Shown here one piece after another: positions 35,528 through 44,049 of a stretch of 64,000 bases of DNA (its first letter is position 1; the number at the start of each line of letters is the position of its first letter). A model generated the notes under the pieces. The model saw only the letters and a list, made by a program, of their open reading frames with translations, was not told the origin of the DNA and did not search any database. This DNA is from Neisseriaceae bacterium. GTDB taxonomy: Bacteria; Pseudomonadota; Gammaproteobacteria; Burkholderiales; Neisseriaceae. The stretch lies in contig JAGOQM010000008.1 in assembly GCA_017991555.1 (NCBI GenBank), positions 1-64,000 of the forward strand, in the 5' to 3' direction. A program made the translations under genes and the position numbers.

Positions 35528-37798
35528 CTAAGCATTGCCCCCTTCTGGCTGAGGCAGCGGCTTAAAGCGCCACCAGCGGCGCGTCGGTACCAAAGGCCTC
35601 ACTTCCAGCCCCACACCCAAATCCAACCGTAACGCCCCGCCTAAATCGGTCCGATACACTGCCATCTCACTCTGGCCTAACCGCCGCAACACCTCGGCAT
35701 GGGGGTGACCATAGCGATTGGCAAAGCCCGCCGACACCACGGCCACCTTCGGCGCGACTCGGTCTAAAAAAGGCTGTGTGCTGGAGCTGCGGCTGCCATG
35801 ATGGCCCAATATTAACGTCTGGCTCATCAAGTCATCGCCATAGGTGGCCACCAGCAAGCGCTCGCCTTCCGCCTCTAGGTCACCACTCAAAAGCATGGCC
35901 TGCCCGCCCGCGATCACCCGCAGTACGCAGCTGGCTTCATTTCCAGAGGCGCTCATGGCCGGCGTCAGCCATTCAAAATAAACCTCATCCACCGTCCAGG
36001 CGCCGCCCGCGCGACAGTGGCGTGCATCGGCCGACGCATAGGCACTGGGCACCCCCGCCCAAACCTGCTGCGGCCTAAGGGCATGCGCCAACACCGCCCA
36101 ACCGGCATCATGATCACGGTGATCGTGTGACAAAATAAGGGCATCTAAACGTCGCACGCCCAGCGCCTGCACGTTTTGCAGCACCGTTTGCGCACTGGCC
36201 TCTGGGCCAGTGTCGTATAAAATCGTTTGGCTGCGGGTTTGCAACAGCACGCTTAAACCCTGACCCACATCCCAGACGGTGACGCGCAGCGCCCCCTGTG
36301 GCGGTGGCTCGGGCTGATACGCCAGCGGCAACAGCCAGCACAACCACATCATGCTCTGCACTGGTAAGCCCCGGGGCAATAACCACAAAAACGTCCCCAT
36401 GGCCGCCGCCACCCAAAGTGGCCACGGCAATGCCGGCACTGACCAGGTCCAAGCCCACGGCTGTAGGCGCAATAGCATCGTTAAACTGCCATCGGCTAAG
36501 GCAATGGCCCAAGCCAAAGGGGCATCAAAAGGCAACAGCTGCCCCAACAGGGCCAACGGAATCAAGACCAAGGTGGCCCAAGGAATCGCCACCAGATTGA
36601 CCAAAAAGCTCACGCTGGGCAACTCACCAAAAAAATAGGCCACCGGCACCAATGACGCCACCGTGGCCGTCCACTGCAGGCGCAGCAGGCTGCGCGCCCA
36701 TGTTGGTGGCCGTAGCCGTCGCCGTGCCCCATTGACCCACAGTAAAGCCCCCACCAACAAAAATGACAGCCAAAAGCCCACGCTTAATGCGGCGCCGGGA
36801 TGATTGAGCAACACCAACACCACCGCTGCCCACCAAACCACCCACACGCTCACATAAAAACGGGCCTGCAACAGTAGCAGCGCCACCGCCAGCATCAGCA
36901 CGCTGCGCTGGGTGGGAATGGCAAACCCCGACACGGCCGCATAGGCAAATGCGGCCGCCAGGCCGGCGCCGCCGGTGTACAAACGGCTGTTGCCCCGAGG
37001 ATGGCGCCAATAGCGTAGGCCAAACTGCACCAAGGCCGCCACCAACCCGCCCACCAGCGTCACGTGCAGGCCTGAAATACTGACCAAGTGACTCAGCCCT
37101 GTCACCCGAAAAAGCTGCCATAGCTCTGGCGTTAAGCCCTGGCGCTGGCCTAGGCTCAGGGCACTGACCAGCGCCGCACCCGCCGCCTGCCCTTCACCCA
37201 GGCGGTCGATCCGAGCCTGCCTATTGGCTCGGATCGAGGCGCCCCAACTGCTTAAGTCGTGCTGTTGCCGGAGCCATTGCTGGGGGCCGTTCACGATCCG
37301 ACCACCGCCATCGACACCCTGCCAGATACCAGCCAACCCTGGCTCATAGCCTCTAGGATTCAGCGGCCCCAAAGGCGCCTGTAGCCGAACCGCGAGCCGC
37401 CAAACGCTGCCCAGTGGCCAAACCTGAGCGCTGTTGTCCTGCAGCCATAAGCGATTTGGACGCCACGGTGCCTGCGTTTCGGTTTCTGCCGCCAATACCT
37501 TGACCCGCAACCGTTGCCCGCCCGCGTTCTGCGACACGACCTCCTGAACCCGTACCGTCAAATAGCGTACCTGGCCGGTCAAGCTTAAAGGCACTCGGGC
37601 CTGCTGGGTTTGGCTCACCCAAGCCGCCGCGTACGCAAAACACACCAGCATCAGGGCCACCGCCATGAATTCGGCCCGCCCCCGCCACCACGCCAGCGGC
37701 AACCACACGCCCAGCCCGACATAAACCCAGATGGCCAGGCCCTCAGGCAGCCACAAAGGCAGCATCAACGCCGTTGCCATGCCGATTAACGTCCTCAT
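35528..37798 (-). CDS. comEC: Competence protein ComEC/Rec2, DNA uptake channel
   Basis: Inner-membrane channel that brings single-stranded DNA into the cell during transformation. About 756 residues from MRTLIGMATALM; the frame is open to 37873, but the extra leader is atypical. Order: N-terminal DUF4131, the polytopic competence domain (LSHLVSISGLHVTLVGG near residue 240, then many membrane helices), and a C-terminal metallo-beta-lactamase domain with LSHDHRDHDAG and LILGHHGSRSSST. All parts look intact, so the organism may be naturally transformable. No other com or pil genes are in the window. Confidence 0.93.
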   Translation of the reverse strand: MRTLIGMATALMLPLWLPEGLAIWVYVGLGVWLPLAWWRGRAEFMAVALMLVCFAYAAAWVSQTQQARVPLSLTGQVRYLTVRVQEVVSQNAGGQRLRVKVLAAETETQAPWRPNRLWLQDNSAQVWPLGSVWRLAVRLQAPLGPLNPRGYEPGLAGIWQGVDGGGRIVNGPQQWLRQQHDLSSWGASIRANRQARIDRLGEGQAAGAALVSALSLGQRQGLTPELWQLFRVTGLSHLVSISGLHVTLVGGLVAALVQFGLRYWRHPRGNSRLYTGGAGLAAAFAYAAVSGFAIPTQRSVLMLAVALLLLQARFYVSVWVVWWAAVVLVLLNHPGAALSVGFWLSFLLVGALLWVNGARRRLRPPTWARSLLRLQWTATVASLVPVAYFFGELPSVSFLVNLVAIPWATLVLIPLALLGQLLPFDAPLAWAIALADGSLTMLLRLQPWAWTWSVPALPWPLWVAAAMGTFLWLLPRGLPVQSMMWLCWLLPLAYQPEPPPQGALRVTVWDVGQGLSVLLQTRSQTILYDTGPEASAQTVLQNVQALGVRRLDALILSHDHRDHDAGWAVLAHALRPQQVWAGVPSAYASADARHCRAGGAWTVDEVYFEWLTPAMSASGNEASCVLRVIAGGQAMLLSGDLEAEGERLLVATYGDDLMSQTLILGHHGSRSSSTQPFLDRVAPKVAVVSAGFANRYGHPHAEVLRRLGQSEMAVYRTDLGGALRLDLGVGLEVRPLVPTRRWWRFKPLPQPEGGNA

Positions 37799-37871
37799 CG
37801 TGGCCGCTTCTTTTACAGTTAACTTAAGCCAAAGGGTACCACTTATATGCCATATAAATATACATAGACGC

Positions 37872-37898
37872 AAAAAAACCCGCCGAAACGGGTTTTTT
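37872..37898 (-). terminator. Terminator of the RmpM-like gene
   Basis: AAAAAACCCG and CGGGTTTTTT flank CCGAAA, 21 bases past the stop on the minus strand. Confidence 0.85.
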
Positions 37899-37919
37899 AA
37901 ATCATTGACTTAGGGTCAA

Positions 37920-38573
37920 TTATTTAACTTGACGACGTACTTGAGTACGGATCAACAAGTCTACACGACGATCAGGTTCGATACAGTCGATTTGAACTTG
38001 ACGTTTCTTAGCAGCAGAAACTTTGCTACCTAGTTTAGCCACTTCAGCTTTACACTGTTCAGTCATCTTAGCTTGGGTTTTACCAAAGCCTTCAGCAACT
38101 ACTTTTTCAGCAGGTACGCCGTTGTTTACCAAGTAGTTACGAACAGCGTTTGCACGCTCTTCAGACAATTTTTGGTTGTAAGCATCAGCGCCCATAAAGT
38201 CAGTGTGACCTTGAACACGTACGCTTTCAACTTCAGTGTTACGCAAACGTTGAACCAATGGGTTCAAAGTTTCTAAAGCTTCGTTACGCAAAGTTGCGCG
38301 GTCAAAGCCAAACAGGAAGTTAGCAGACAAACGAACGGTTTCGTCAACGTATTGAGGAGCAACCGCAGCTACTGCGTCGCCACATTCAACCAAGCCGTCT
38401 ACAGATTTGTTTAGGTAAGTATTTTCCCAGCACTCGCCATAGCTATTACGTACCACTGAATCTTCAGTTAAGTCGCCAGTGTAGCCTTTCTTAGTAGCAA
38501 AAGATTCGGCATAAACGCTTGAAGAAGCGGCTAAAGCAATAAGCAATGCGCTTAATTTAAGCTGTTTGGTCAT
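37920..38573 (-). CDS. rmpM: OmpA-family peptidoglycan-binding protein, RmpM-like
   Basis: A 217-residue periplasmic or outer-membrane-associated protein. The signal peptide [20 protein letters not shown] ends near VYA. A short region with [21 protein letters not shown] and [13 protein letters not shown] is nearly the same as in Neisseria RmpM (class 4 protein). The C-terminal OmpA domain (about residues 80-215) has VQGHTDFMG (Asp) and [13 protein letters not shown] (Arg), which bind diaminopimelate. RmpM ties porins and TonB receptors to peptidoglycan. The RmpM-type Pro-Glu linker is missing. Its base composition (few GGC and CCC codons) suggests high expression. Confidence 0.92.
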   Translation of the reverse strand: MTKQLKLSALLIALAASSSVYAESFATKKGYTGDLTEDSVVRNSYGECWENTYLNKSVDGLVECGDAVAAVAPQYVDETVRLSANFLFGFDRATLRNEALETLNPLVQRLRNTEVESVRVQGHTDFMGADAYNQKLSEERANAVRNYLVNNGVPAEKVVAEGFGKTQAKMTEQCKAEVAKLGSKVSAAKKRQVQIDCIEPDRRVDLLIRTQVRRQVK

Positions 38574-38616
38574 GTTATTCCCTCATTCAAAAAAATGTGA
38601 CGCAACAAATACATTA

Positions 38617-38644
38617 ATCATACTTGAACGTGAAGCAATCACAA
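38617..38644 (-). promoter_or_regulatory. Promoter of the RmpM-like gene
   Basis: On the minus strand TTGTGA, 16 bases, TATGAT, then a 43-base leader and GAGGGAATAAC before the ATG. Fits a sigma-70 promoter for an abundant protein. Confidence 0.6.
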
Positions 38645-39102
38645 TAATAATAGTAGTCGCTAAGCGATATCTTAAAAAACCTTGTTTGAACTATAGAAAG
38701 CTCAAAGCCTACTGTCAATAGTTTCGCAAATAAAGTCTCTAGTCTAACGCTTAAAAGTAAACGTCTTCCATTCTGCCTAAAGCAGCGACAACTGTCACTT
38801 ATTTACAACAATTTTTCATTTACAAGACGGAAAACTGTTGGTAATCCACAACATTATGCCATAACTATCTCAAAAGAGAAATGTCAAAATCATTTAGCAA
38901 CCGACTAAAGGCCCAATCAAATCAGTCTTTCCATGATACTAAACCCTTGCTGGCAAACCCGACAACCATTTCATTTACGCCCGAGTCAAAGCCACCCCTT
39001 TTGTCTCTTAGTTACAACAAAGCACCTAAATGAGATTTGTAGTAAGCTATAGATATTATTACTATCTAGACTCCTATCCTTCCTTTTTCGTAAGCTGCCC
39101 AC
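38645..39102. other. Long AT-rich divergent region, rmpM / cysB
   Basis: About 460 bases between divergent genes with lower GC than the surroundings. The only structure I can point to is TAGATA and TATCTA around TTATTAC (39050-39068), 34 bases before the cysB ATG, a possible autoregulatory site. No open frame or known RNA is recognisable. A small RNA is possible but unsupported. Confidence 0.45.
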
Positions 39103-40053
39103 ATGAAACTACAACAATTGCGGTACATCTTAGAAGTGGCCAAACACAACCTGAATGTGTCGCAGGCAGCGGAGGCATTGTTCACCTCACAGCCAGGCAT
39201 TTCTAAGCAAATTAAACTGTTAGAAGAAGAACTGAACGTCCAAATCTTTATTCGCCGGGGCAAACGCGTGGTGGGCATTACCGAACCTGGGCATTTGGTT
39301 TTACAGCTGGCGGAGCGCATCCTCAACGACACCCACAACATCAAGCAAATTGGGGCCGAGTTCGCCCAGACCGATTCGGGCACCCTCGCCATCGCCACCA
39401 CCCACACGCAGGCGCGCTATGCTTTACCCAAGGTGGTGTCACAGTTTTTGCAGGACATGCCGCAGGTACAGCTCATCATCAAACAGGGCAGCCCTAAAGA
39501 AATCACTGAATTCCTCACCGAAGGCATTGTCGACTTTGCCATTTTGACCGAAAGCTTTAGTCCTGTAGACCACATCACCACCCTGCCCTGTGGCGAATGG
39601 AACCGCAGCGTCATCGTGCCACAAGGCCATCCGCTGAGCCAACTAGCGCGGCCGCTGACCTTGCACGACTTAACCCAGTACCCACTCATTACCTACGACT
39701 TTGCGTTTCACGAAGGCTCTCACATTGCCAAGGCCTTCGCCCAGCAAAACGTGCCGGAGCCGCGTGTGGCCCTATCGGCGGTAGACACCGACGTGATTAA
39801 AACCTACGTCCGCCTTAACTTGGGCGTGGGCCTGATTGCCACTATGGCCTACGAAGCACAGCAAGACAGCGACCTCGTGCTGCTGTCGGCGGCCCATCTG
39901 TTTGAGCCCTCCTCAACCAAAATTGCCCTTCGTAACGACGCCTATCTGCGTGGCTATGCCTATCATTTTATTGAGCTGTTCGCCCCTAGCCTCACTAAGG
40001 CGCGCGTAGAGCAAATGCTATACGATCCGGTCATCGACGACTTCTCTATTTAG
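39103..40053 (+). CDS. cysB: CysB-type LysR regulator of sulfur assimilation
   Basis: A 316-residue LysR regulator. The N-terminus MKLQQLRYILEVAKHNLNVS and the HTH through FTSQPGISKQIKLLEEEL are typical of CysB/Cbl. The next block, RRGKRVVGITEPG, is also characteristic. CysB senses N-acetylserine and activates cysteine synthesis genes. The sensor domain has the TTHTQARYALP motif that binds the sulfate-like ligand. No cys genes lie next to it here. Confidence 0.93.
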   Translation: MKLQQLRYILEVAKHNLNVSQAAEALFTSQPGISKQIKLLEEELNVQIFIRRGKRVVGITEPGHLVLQLAERILNDTHNIKQIGAEFAQTDSGTLAIATTHTQARYALPKVVSQFLQDMPQVQLIIKQGSPKEITEFLTEGIVDFAILTESFSPVDHITTLPCGEWNRSVIVPQGHPLSQLARPLTLHDLTQYPLITYDFAFHEGSHIAKAFAQQNVPEPRVALSAVDTDVIKTYVRLNLGVGLIATMAYEAQQDSDLVLLSAAHLFEPSSTKIALRNDAYLRGYAYHFIELFAPSLTKARVEQMLYDPVIDDFSI

Positions 40054-40096
40054 CGCCCCAAAAATTAGCATCATCTCAAAAAACGTCAGCTCATTC

Positions 40097-40146
40097 ACAC
40101 AAACGCCGCCGCGGCCCATACAGGGCCCTACGGCGGCGTTTGTGTT
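40097..40146. terminator. Long bidirectional hairpin between cysB and truC
   Basis: ACACAAACGCCGCCG and CGGCGGCGTTTGTGT form a 15-base-pair outer stem, with GGCCC and GGGCC pairing inside. It separates two converging genes. Confidence 0.75.
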
Positions 40147-40163
40147 GTCTATTGCGGGTTGAA

Positions 40164-40886
40164 CTAGGCTGGCACCGCCACGCCCAGCGCGGCATGAACC
40201 TGTAGCCAGGCATCATCCACCGGTGCTTTAAGGCATAAAGGCTGGCCGGTGACCGGATGGGCCAAGCTTAAGGTATGGGCGTGCAGCAGCATCCGTGACA
40301 CCCCTACATGGGCGGCAAAGCCTCGGTTTTGGTGCAGGTCACCATGCGTGGTGTCGCCAATAATGGGGTGGAAAATGTGCTTCATGTGTCGGCGCAGCTG
40401 ATGCTTACGCCCGGTTTCTGGTCGCAGCTCAACCAGGCTATAGCGCGCACTCTGATAGCGGCCCACCGCAATCGGTAACTCCGCCTGCGCCAAAGGCAGG
40501 CAGTCTGTCACGGCGCTTTGCACTTCTGGGGCCTTGGTCGCCAGCTCGTCGGCAATTTTATCCAGCTCCTGCAACAAAGGATAATCGATGTGCTGGGCCT
40601 CGTGTACGTAGCCCCGAACCCAAGCCAAATAGGTTTTGCTGACTTCATGTGCCTCAAACTGCTGCGATAGCTTTTGGGCCACTTCGCGCGACAGCGCCAT
40701 TAACAACACGCCGGAGGTCGGCCGATCCAGGCGGTGCACGGTGAACACATGCTGATTGATCTGATCACGCACGGTCTGCATCACAAAAACCGTTTCATGC
40801 CGGTCCAACCAACTGCGATGCACCAGCCAGCCTGCGGGCTTATTCACCGCCACTAAATGTTCGTCTTGGTACAGAATCTCGATCAT
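40164..40886 (-). CDS. truC: tRNA pseudouridine synthase C (RluA family)
   Basis: A 240-residue pseudouridine synthase. The catalytic motif is VHRLDRPTSGVLLMA (Asp in HRLDR). The early LVAVNKPAGWLVHRSWLD and the late RKHQLRRHMKHIFHPIIGD GHGD-type region match TruC, which modifies U65 of tRNA. There is no S4 domain, as expected for TruC. Confidence 0.9.
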   Translation of the reverse strand: MIEILYQDEHLVAVNKPAGWLVHRSWLDRHETVFVMQTVRDQINQHVFTVHRLDRPTSGVLLMALSREVAQKLSQQFEAHEVSKTYLAWVRGYVHEAQHIDYPLLQELDKIADELATKAPEVQSAVTDCLPLAQAELPIAVGRYQSARYSLVELRPETGRKHQLRRHMKHIFHPIIGDTTHGDLHQNRGFAAHVGVSRMLLHAHTLSLAHPVTGQPLCLKAPVDDAWLQVHAALGVAVPA

Positions 40887-40913
40887 GCCTATTGAGGCTT
40901 TCTTTGGTTAGGG

Positions 40914-41444
40914 TTAGGCCAGCAACATCTCTTGCATCAGCTTCATGCCCCACTGCCATGAACCTAAGCCTTGGGTCATGTGCCCGACGTCACCCTGGTT
41001 CATCAGTTTGGCGCCGCAGCGCTGGGCCAAACGGCTGGCCTCGGCCACGGTGCAAAATGCGTCGTTGTCACTGCACACCAGCGCCGTCGGAAATCCCGCC
41101 CGTGCCCGTGCCAGTACTTGTTCACGCGCATCCTGGGCCGGCAACGTAATCGGGGCCGCCAAAATAGCACCCTTAACCCGCCCTTGAGTACGCAGCGACG
41201 CCTGCGCCACCCAAGCCAGCGTCGCCTGAACGCCCACGCCATGAGCCACTAAAAACACCGGGCCTTTGTGGTCATCAATCACCTGATTCAAGCGCGCCTG
41301 CCACACCGCGGCGGTTTCATCCGAGGCACACACCACATCGGTTGCGGTGGGATAGCTACGCAACCAGGTGTCTAGCCAAAAACCACGCCGCGGCACGCTG
41401 GCATCGGCAATGCCCAGCAACAATAAATCATCGCTTAAGGTCAT
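40914..41444 (-). CDS. RBBP9/YdeN-like alpha/beta hydrolase lacking the catalytic serine
   Basis: A 176-residue small alpha/beta-hydrolase-fold protein. The nucleophile elbow, usually G/A-H-S-x-G, reads VAHGVG: the codon is GGC (Gly) where Ser AGC would differ by one base. The Asp (VCSDNDAFC) and His (GDVGHMTQGLGSW) of the triad remain. It is therefore likely inactive as a hydrolase, or uses its fold for binding. It overlaps the end of xthA by 17 bases on the same strand, so translation may be coupled. Confidence 0.75.
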   Translation of the reverse strand: MTLSDDLLLLGIADASVPRRGFWLDTWLRSYPTATDVVCASDETAAVWQARLNQVIDDHKGPVFLVAHGVGVQATLAWVAQASLRTQGRVKGAILAAPITLPAQDAREQVLARARAGFPTALVCSDNDAFCTVAEASRLAQRCGAKLMNQGDVGHMTQGLGSWQWGMKLMQEMLLA

Positions 41445-42210
41445 AATCCACCACCAGCGGTGCGTGATCAGAGAACTTCACGTCTTTGTAAACGTGGGCC
41501 GCCCGCGCGTGCTGCGCCAAATCAGGGGTTTGCATTTGATAATCAATGCGCCAACCGACGTTGTTGGCATAGGCCTGACCGCGATTGCTCCACCAGGTAT
41601 AACCTGACTCTTCTGGGTATAAGGTACGCCAAATATCCACCCAGCCCAGCTCTTCAATCACCTGCGTCAACCAAGCACGCTCTTCTGGCAAGAAGCCTGA
41701 GTTTTTCAGATTGCCCTTCCAGTTTTTGATGTCGATGTTGTTGTGGGCAATGTTCCAATCACCACACACCACCACTTTTTTATGCTGTGCCTTTAATTCA
41801 GCCAGCATTGGCAAGAAGGCATCTAAGAAGCGGTACTTCAGCTCTTGCCGAATCTCGGCGCTGGTGCCCGAGGGCAGGTACAGGGAAATGACCACTAGGT
41901 CATCAAAGTCGGCGCGCACGTAGCGGCCTTCTTGGTCGAACTCGGGCACACCCATGCCAATTTGCACCGAGGTCGGCTTTTCTTTACTGTAGATGGCCAC
42001 ACCGCTGTAGCCTCTTTTTTCGGCGCAGTGCCATACCCCATGCATGCCGTGGGGCGACTTCATCTCTTCAGTCATGTCGGCTTCTTGCGCTTTTAACTCT
42101 TGCACACAAACGATGTCTGCGCCAGAGCTGGCAATGTACTCAATAAACCCTTTACGGGCGGCGGAACGAATGCCATTAACGTTGGCGCTGATGATTCTAA
42201 ACACTGTCAA
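41428..42210 (-). CDS. xthA: Exodeoxyribonuclease III
   Basis: Base-excision-repair AP endonuclease and 3'-5' exonuclease, 260 residues, EEP fold. Motifs: ISANVNGIRSA (N near residue 10), VQELKAQEAD (metal Glu), GDWNIAHNNID and the C-terminal GWRIDYQM plus SDHAPLVV. It diverges from pyrE with a 50-base gap. A Neisseria-like NExo/NApe assignment is possible, but I see only the general family. Confidence 0.93.
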   Translation of the reverse strand: MTVFRIISANVNGIRSAARKGFIEYIASSGADIVCVQELKAQEADMTEEMKSPHGMHGVWHCAEKRGYSGVAIYSKEKPTSVQIGMGVPEFDQEGRYVRADFDDLVVISLYLPSGTSAEIRQELKYRFLDAFLPMLAELKAQHKKVVVCGDWNIAHNNIDIKNWKGNLKNSGFLPEERAWLTQVIEELGWVDIWRTLYPEESGYTWWSNRGQAYANNVGWRIDYQMQTPDLAQHARAAHVYKDVKFSDHAPLVVDYDLKR

Positions 42211-42260
42211 CCTCGTGTATCATTAATAAAGTTTATTGATTATAACCACTAGGAACATTC

Positions 42261-42905
42261 ATGTCAGATTTTCGCCAAGACTTCTTACAATTTGCCATTC
42301 AACAAGAGGTTTTAAAATTCGGTGCATTTACCACCAAAGCCGGACGCTTATCGCCTTACTTTTTCAATGCCGGCCTGTTTAACGACGGTTTAAGCACCCT
42401 CACCTTGGCGCGCTTTTACGCTCAGGCGATCATCGACAGCAAGGTCGAATTCGACATGCTTTTTGGCCCTGCTTACAAAGGCATCATTTTGGCCGCGGCC
42501 ACCAGCATGGCTCTGGCCGAAAAAGGCATCAATGTGCCCTTTGCCTATAACCGCAAAGAAGCCAAAGACCACGGTGAAGGCGGGGTTTTAGTGGGTGCGC
42601 CGCTGCAAGGCAAGGTATTGATCATTGACGACGTGATTTCCGCCGGCACCTCGGTGCGCGAATCGGTTGGCCTCATTCAAGCCGCAGGCGCCACCCCAGC
42701 AGGCGTGGCCATTGCCCTAGACCGCATGGAAAAAGGCCAAGGCGAGCTGTCGGCGGTGCAAGAAGTAAGCCAACAGTTTGGCCTACCCGCCGTGGCCATT
42801 GCCACCTTGAAAGACCTCTTGGCTTTGGTGCAACAAGACCCAGCACTGGCCGAACACCTGCCTCAGGTTCAAGCCTATCGCGACCAATACGGCGTTGATG
42901 CCTAA
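42261..42905 (+). CDS. pyrE: Orotate phosphoribosyltransferase
   Basis: Pyrimidine synthesis enzyme making OMP from orotate and PRPP. 214 residues. The PRPP loop is [17 protein letters not shown] (about residues 120-136). [12 protein letters not shown] near the N-terminus and [14 protein letters not shown] (catalytic lysine loop) fit the family. AGGAA lies before the ATG. Confidence 0.96.
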   Translation: MSDFRQDFLQFAIQQEVLKFGAFTTKAGRLSPYFFNAGLFNDGLSTLTLARFYAQAIIDSKVEFDMLFGPAYKGIILAAATSMALAEKGINVPFAYNRKEAKDHGEGGVLVGAPLQGKVLIIDDVISAGTSVRESVGLIQAAGATPAGVAIALDRMEKGQGELSAVQEVSQQFGLPAVAIATLKDLLALVQQDPALAEHLPQVQAYRDQYGVDA

Positions 42906-42925
42906 GCCTGAACGCCCAATGAACG

Positions 42926-42960
42926 TAAAAAAGCCACGCTGTAACAGCGTGGCTTTTTTG
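42926..42960. terminator. pyrE terminator, bidirectional
   Basis: AAAAAGCCACGCTG and CAGCGTGGCTTTTTT pair around TAA. Confidence 0.88.
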
Positions 42961-42976
42961 TCCCCTTAACTTAAAC

Positions 42977-43888
42977 CTAAGCGGACACGATGTCCGGGTG
43001 GGTCATCAGCTTTTCAACGATGTAATCAACAAAAACGCGGGTGCGCAGTGCCAATCGATCGCCGTGTGGGAAGCAAATGTTTATCGAACGGGTTTGCGCC
43101 ACGTGCTGGTCCAAGACCGACACCAGCTCACCTGAGCGTAAATAAGGTGCAACGGCATAGCCGACCACCTGAGCCACGCCACAGCCTGAAGCCGCCAAAG
43201 ACAAAATGGCTTCAACGTCGTTACAGGTGTATGTGCCCGTCACGTCTAAGGCCACACGCTCCCCTTTTTGCATAAAATTCCACTTACTGATGCGGCCAGT
43301 AGACGGAATCTGATAGTTAATACAGTCATGATCGTATAAATCATTTAGGGCATCAGGCTTGCCATGCTTTTCCCAATACTCTGGTGAGGCCACAACATAT
43401 TGATTAATCGGCGTTAACGAGCGCACCGACACACGGCTGTCCGTCGACGACTCAATGCTGATGCCGACGTCAAACCCATCCTCAATTAAGTCACTGCCAC
43501 TGTCACCCACGCCGATGTACAGCTGAATGCGCGGATAACGAATATTGAATTCTTTCAATAACGGCAACACAAAACGACGCCCAAATGAATTAGGCAAACT
43601 CACCCGCAACAAGCCCGTCGGCTCATTGCCGCTGTCGCGCAATTCATTAATCACGTAGTCTAACTGTAAGGCTGGGCCGCGCGATGAATCATAAAAACGG
43701 CGGCCATCTTCGGTTAACGTCAGTTGTCGGGTGGTACGGTTAAACAACCGCACATCCAATTCTTGTTCCAATCTGGCAATACTTTGACTCACCGCCGCAG
43801 GCGAGACCCCCAATCGTCGAGCAGCATCTGAAAAACTGCCGTTCTCAACCGTACTCATAAAAACCACTAAGGCTCTTAATGTGTCCAT
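42977..43888 (-). CDS. LysR-type regulator next to the hydroxyacid operon
   Basis: A 303-residue LysR protein of the common CrgA-like group. The HTH spans MDTLRALVVFMSTVENGSFS through VSPAAVSQSIARLEQELDVR. GGGGAT lies upstream of the ATG. It follows the FAD-linked dehydrogenase gene on the same strand, separated by 161 bases. The target is not known; control of the symporter operon is a guess from proximity. Confidence 0.9.
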   Translation of the reverse strand: MDTLRALVVFMSTVENGSFSDAARRLGVSPAAVSQSIARLEQELDVRLFNRTTRQLTLTEDGRRFYDSSRGPALQLDYVINELRDSGNEPTGLLRVSLPNSFGRRFVLPLLKEFNIRYPRIQLYIGVGDSGSDLIEDGFDVGISIESSTDSRVSVRSLTPINQYVVASPEYWEKHGKPDALNDLYDHDCINYQIPSTGRISKWNFMQKGERVALDVTGTYTCNDVEAILSLAASGCGVAQVVGYAVAPYLRSGELVSVLDQHVAQTRSINICFPHGDRLALRTRVFVDYIVEKLMTHPDIVSA

Positions 43889-44049
43889 ACTTATCCCCTA
43901 TTCATAATGTTGTCATCACTATGTTTTAATATAGTAACTAGGTTGACTAACGTATAGAAACTTACCACACTTGAGAAACTTCTCCTTATAAATCAATTGT
44001 TAATTTTTGTAAAGCACTAAGTAAGCCAACATTATGACGTATTTTAGAA

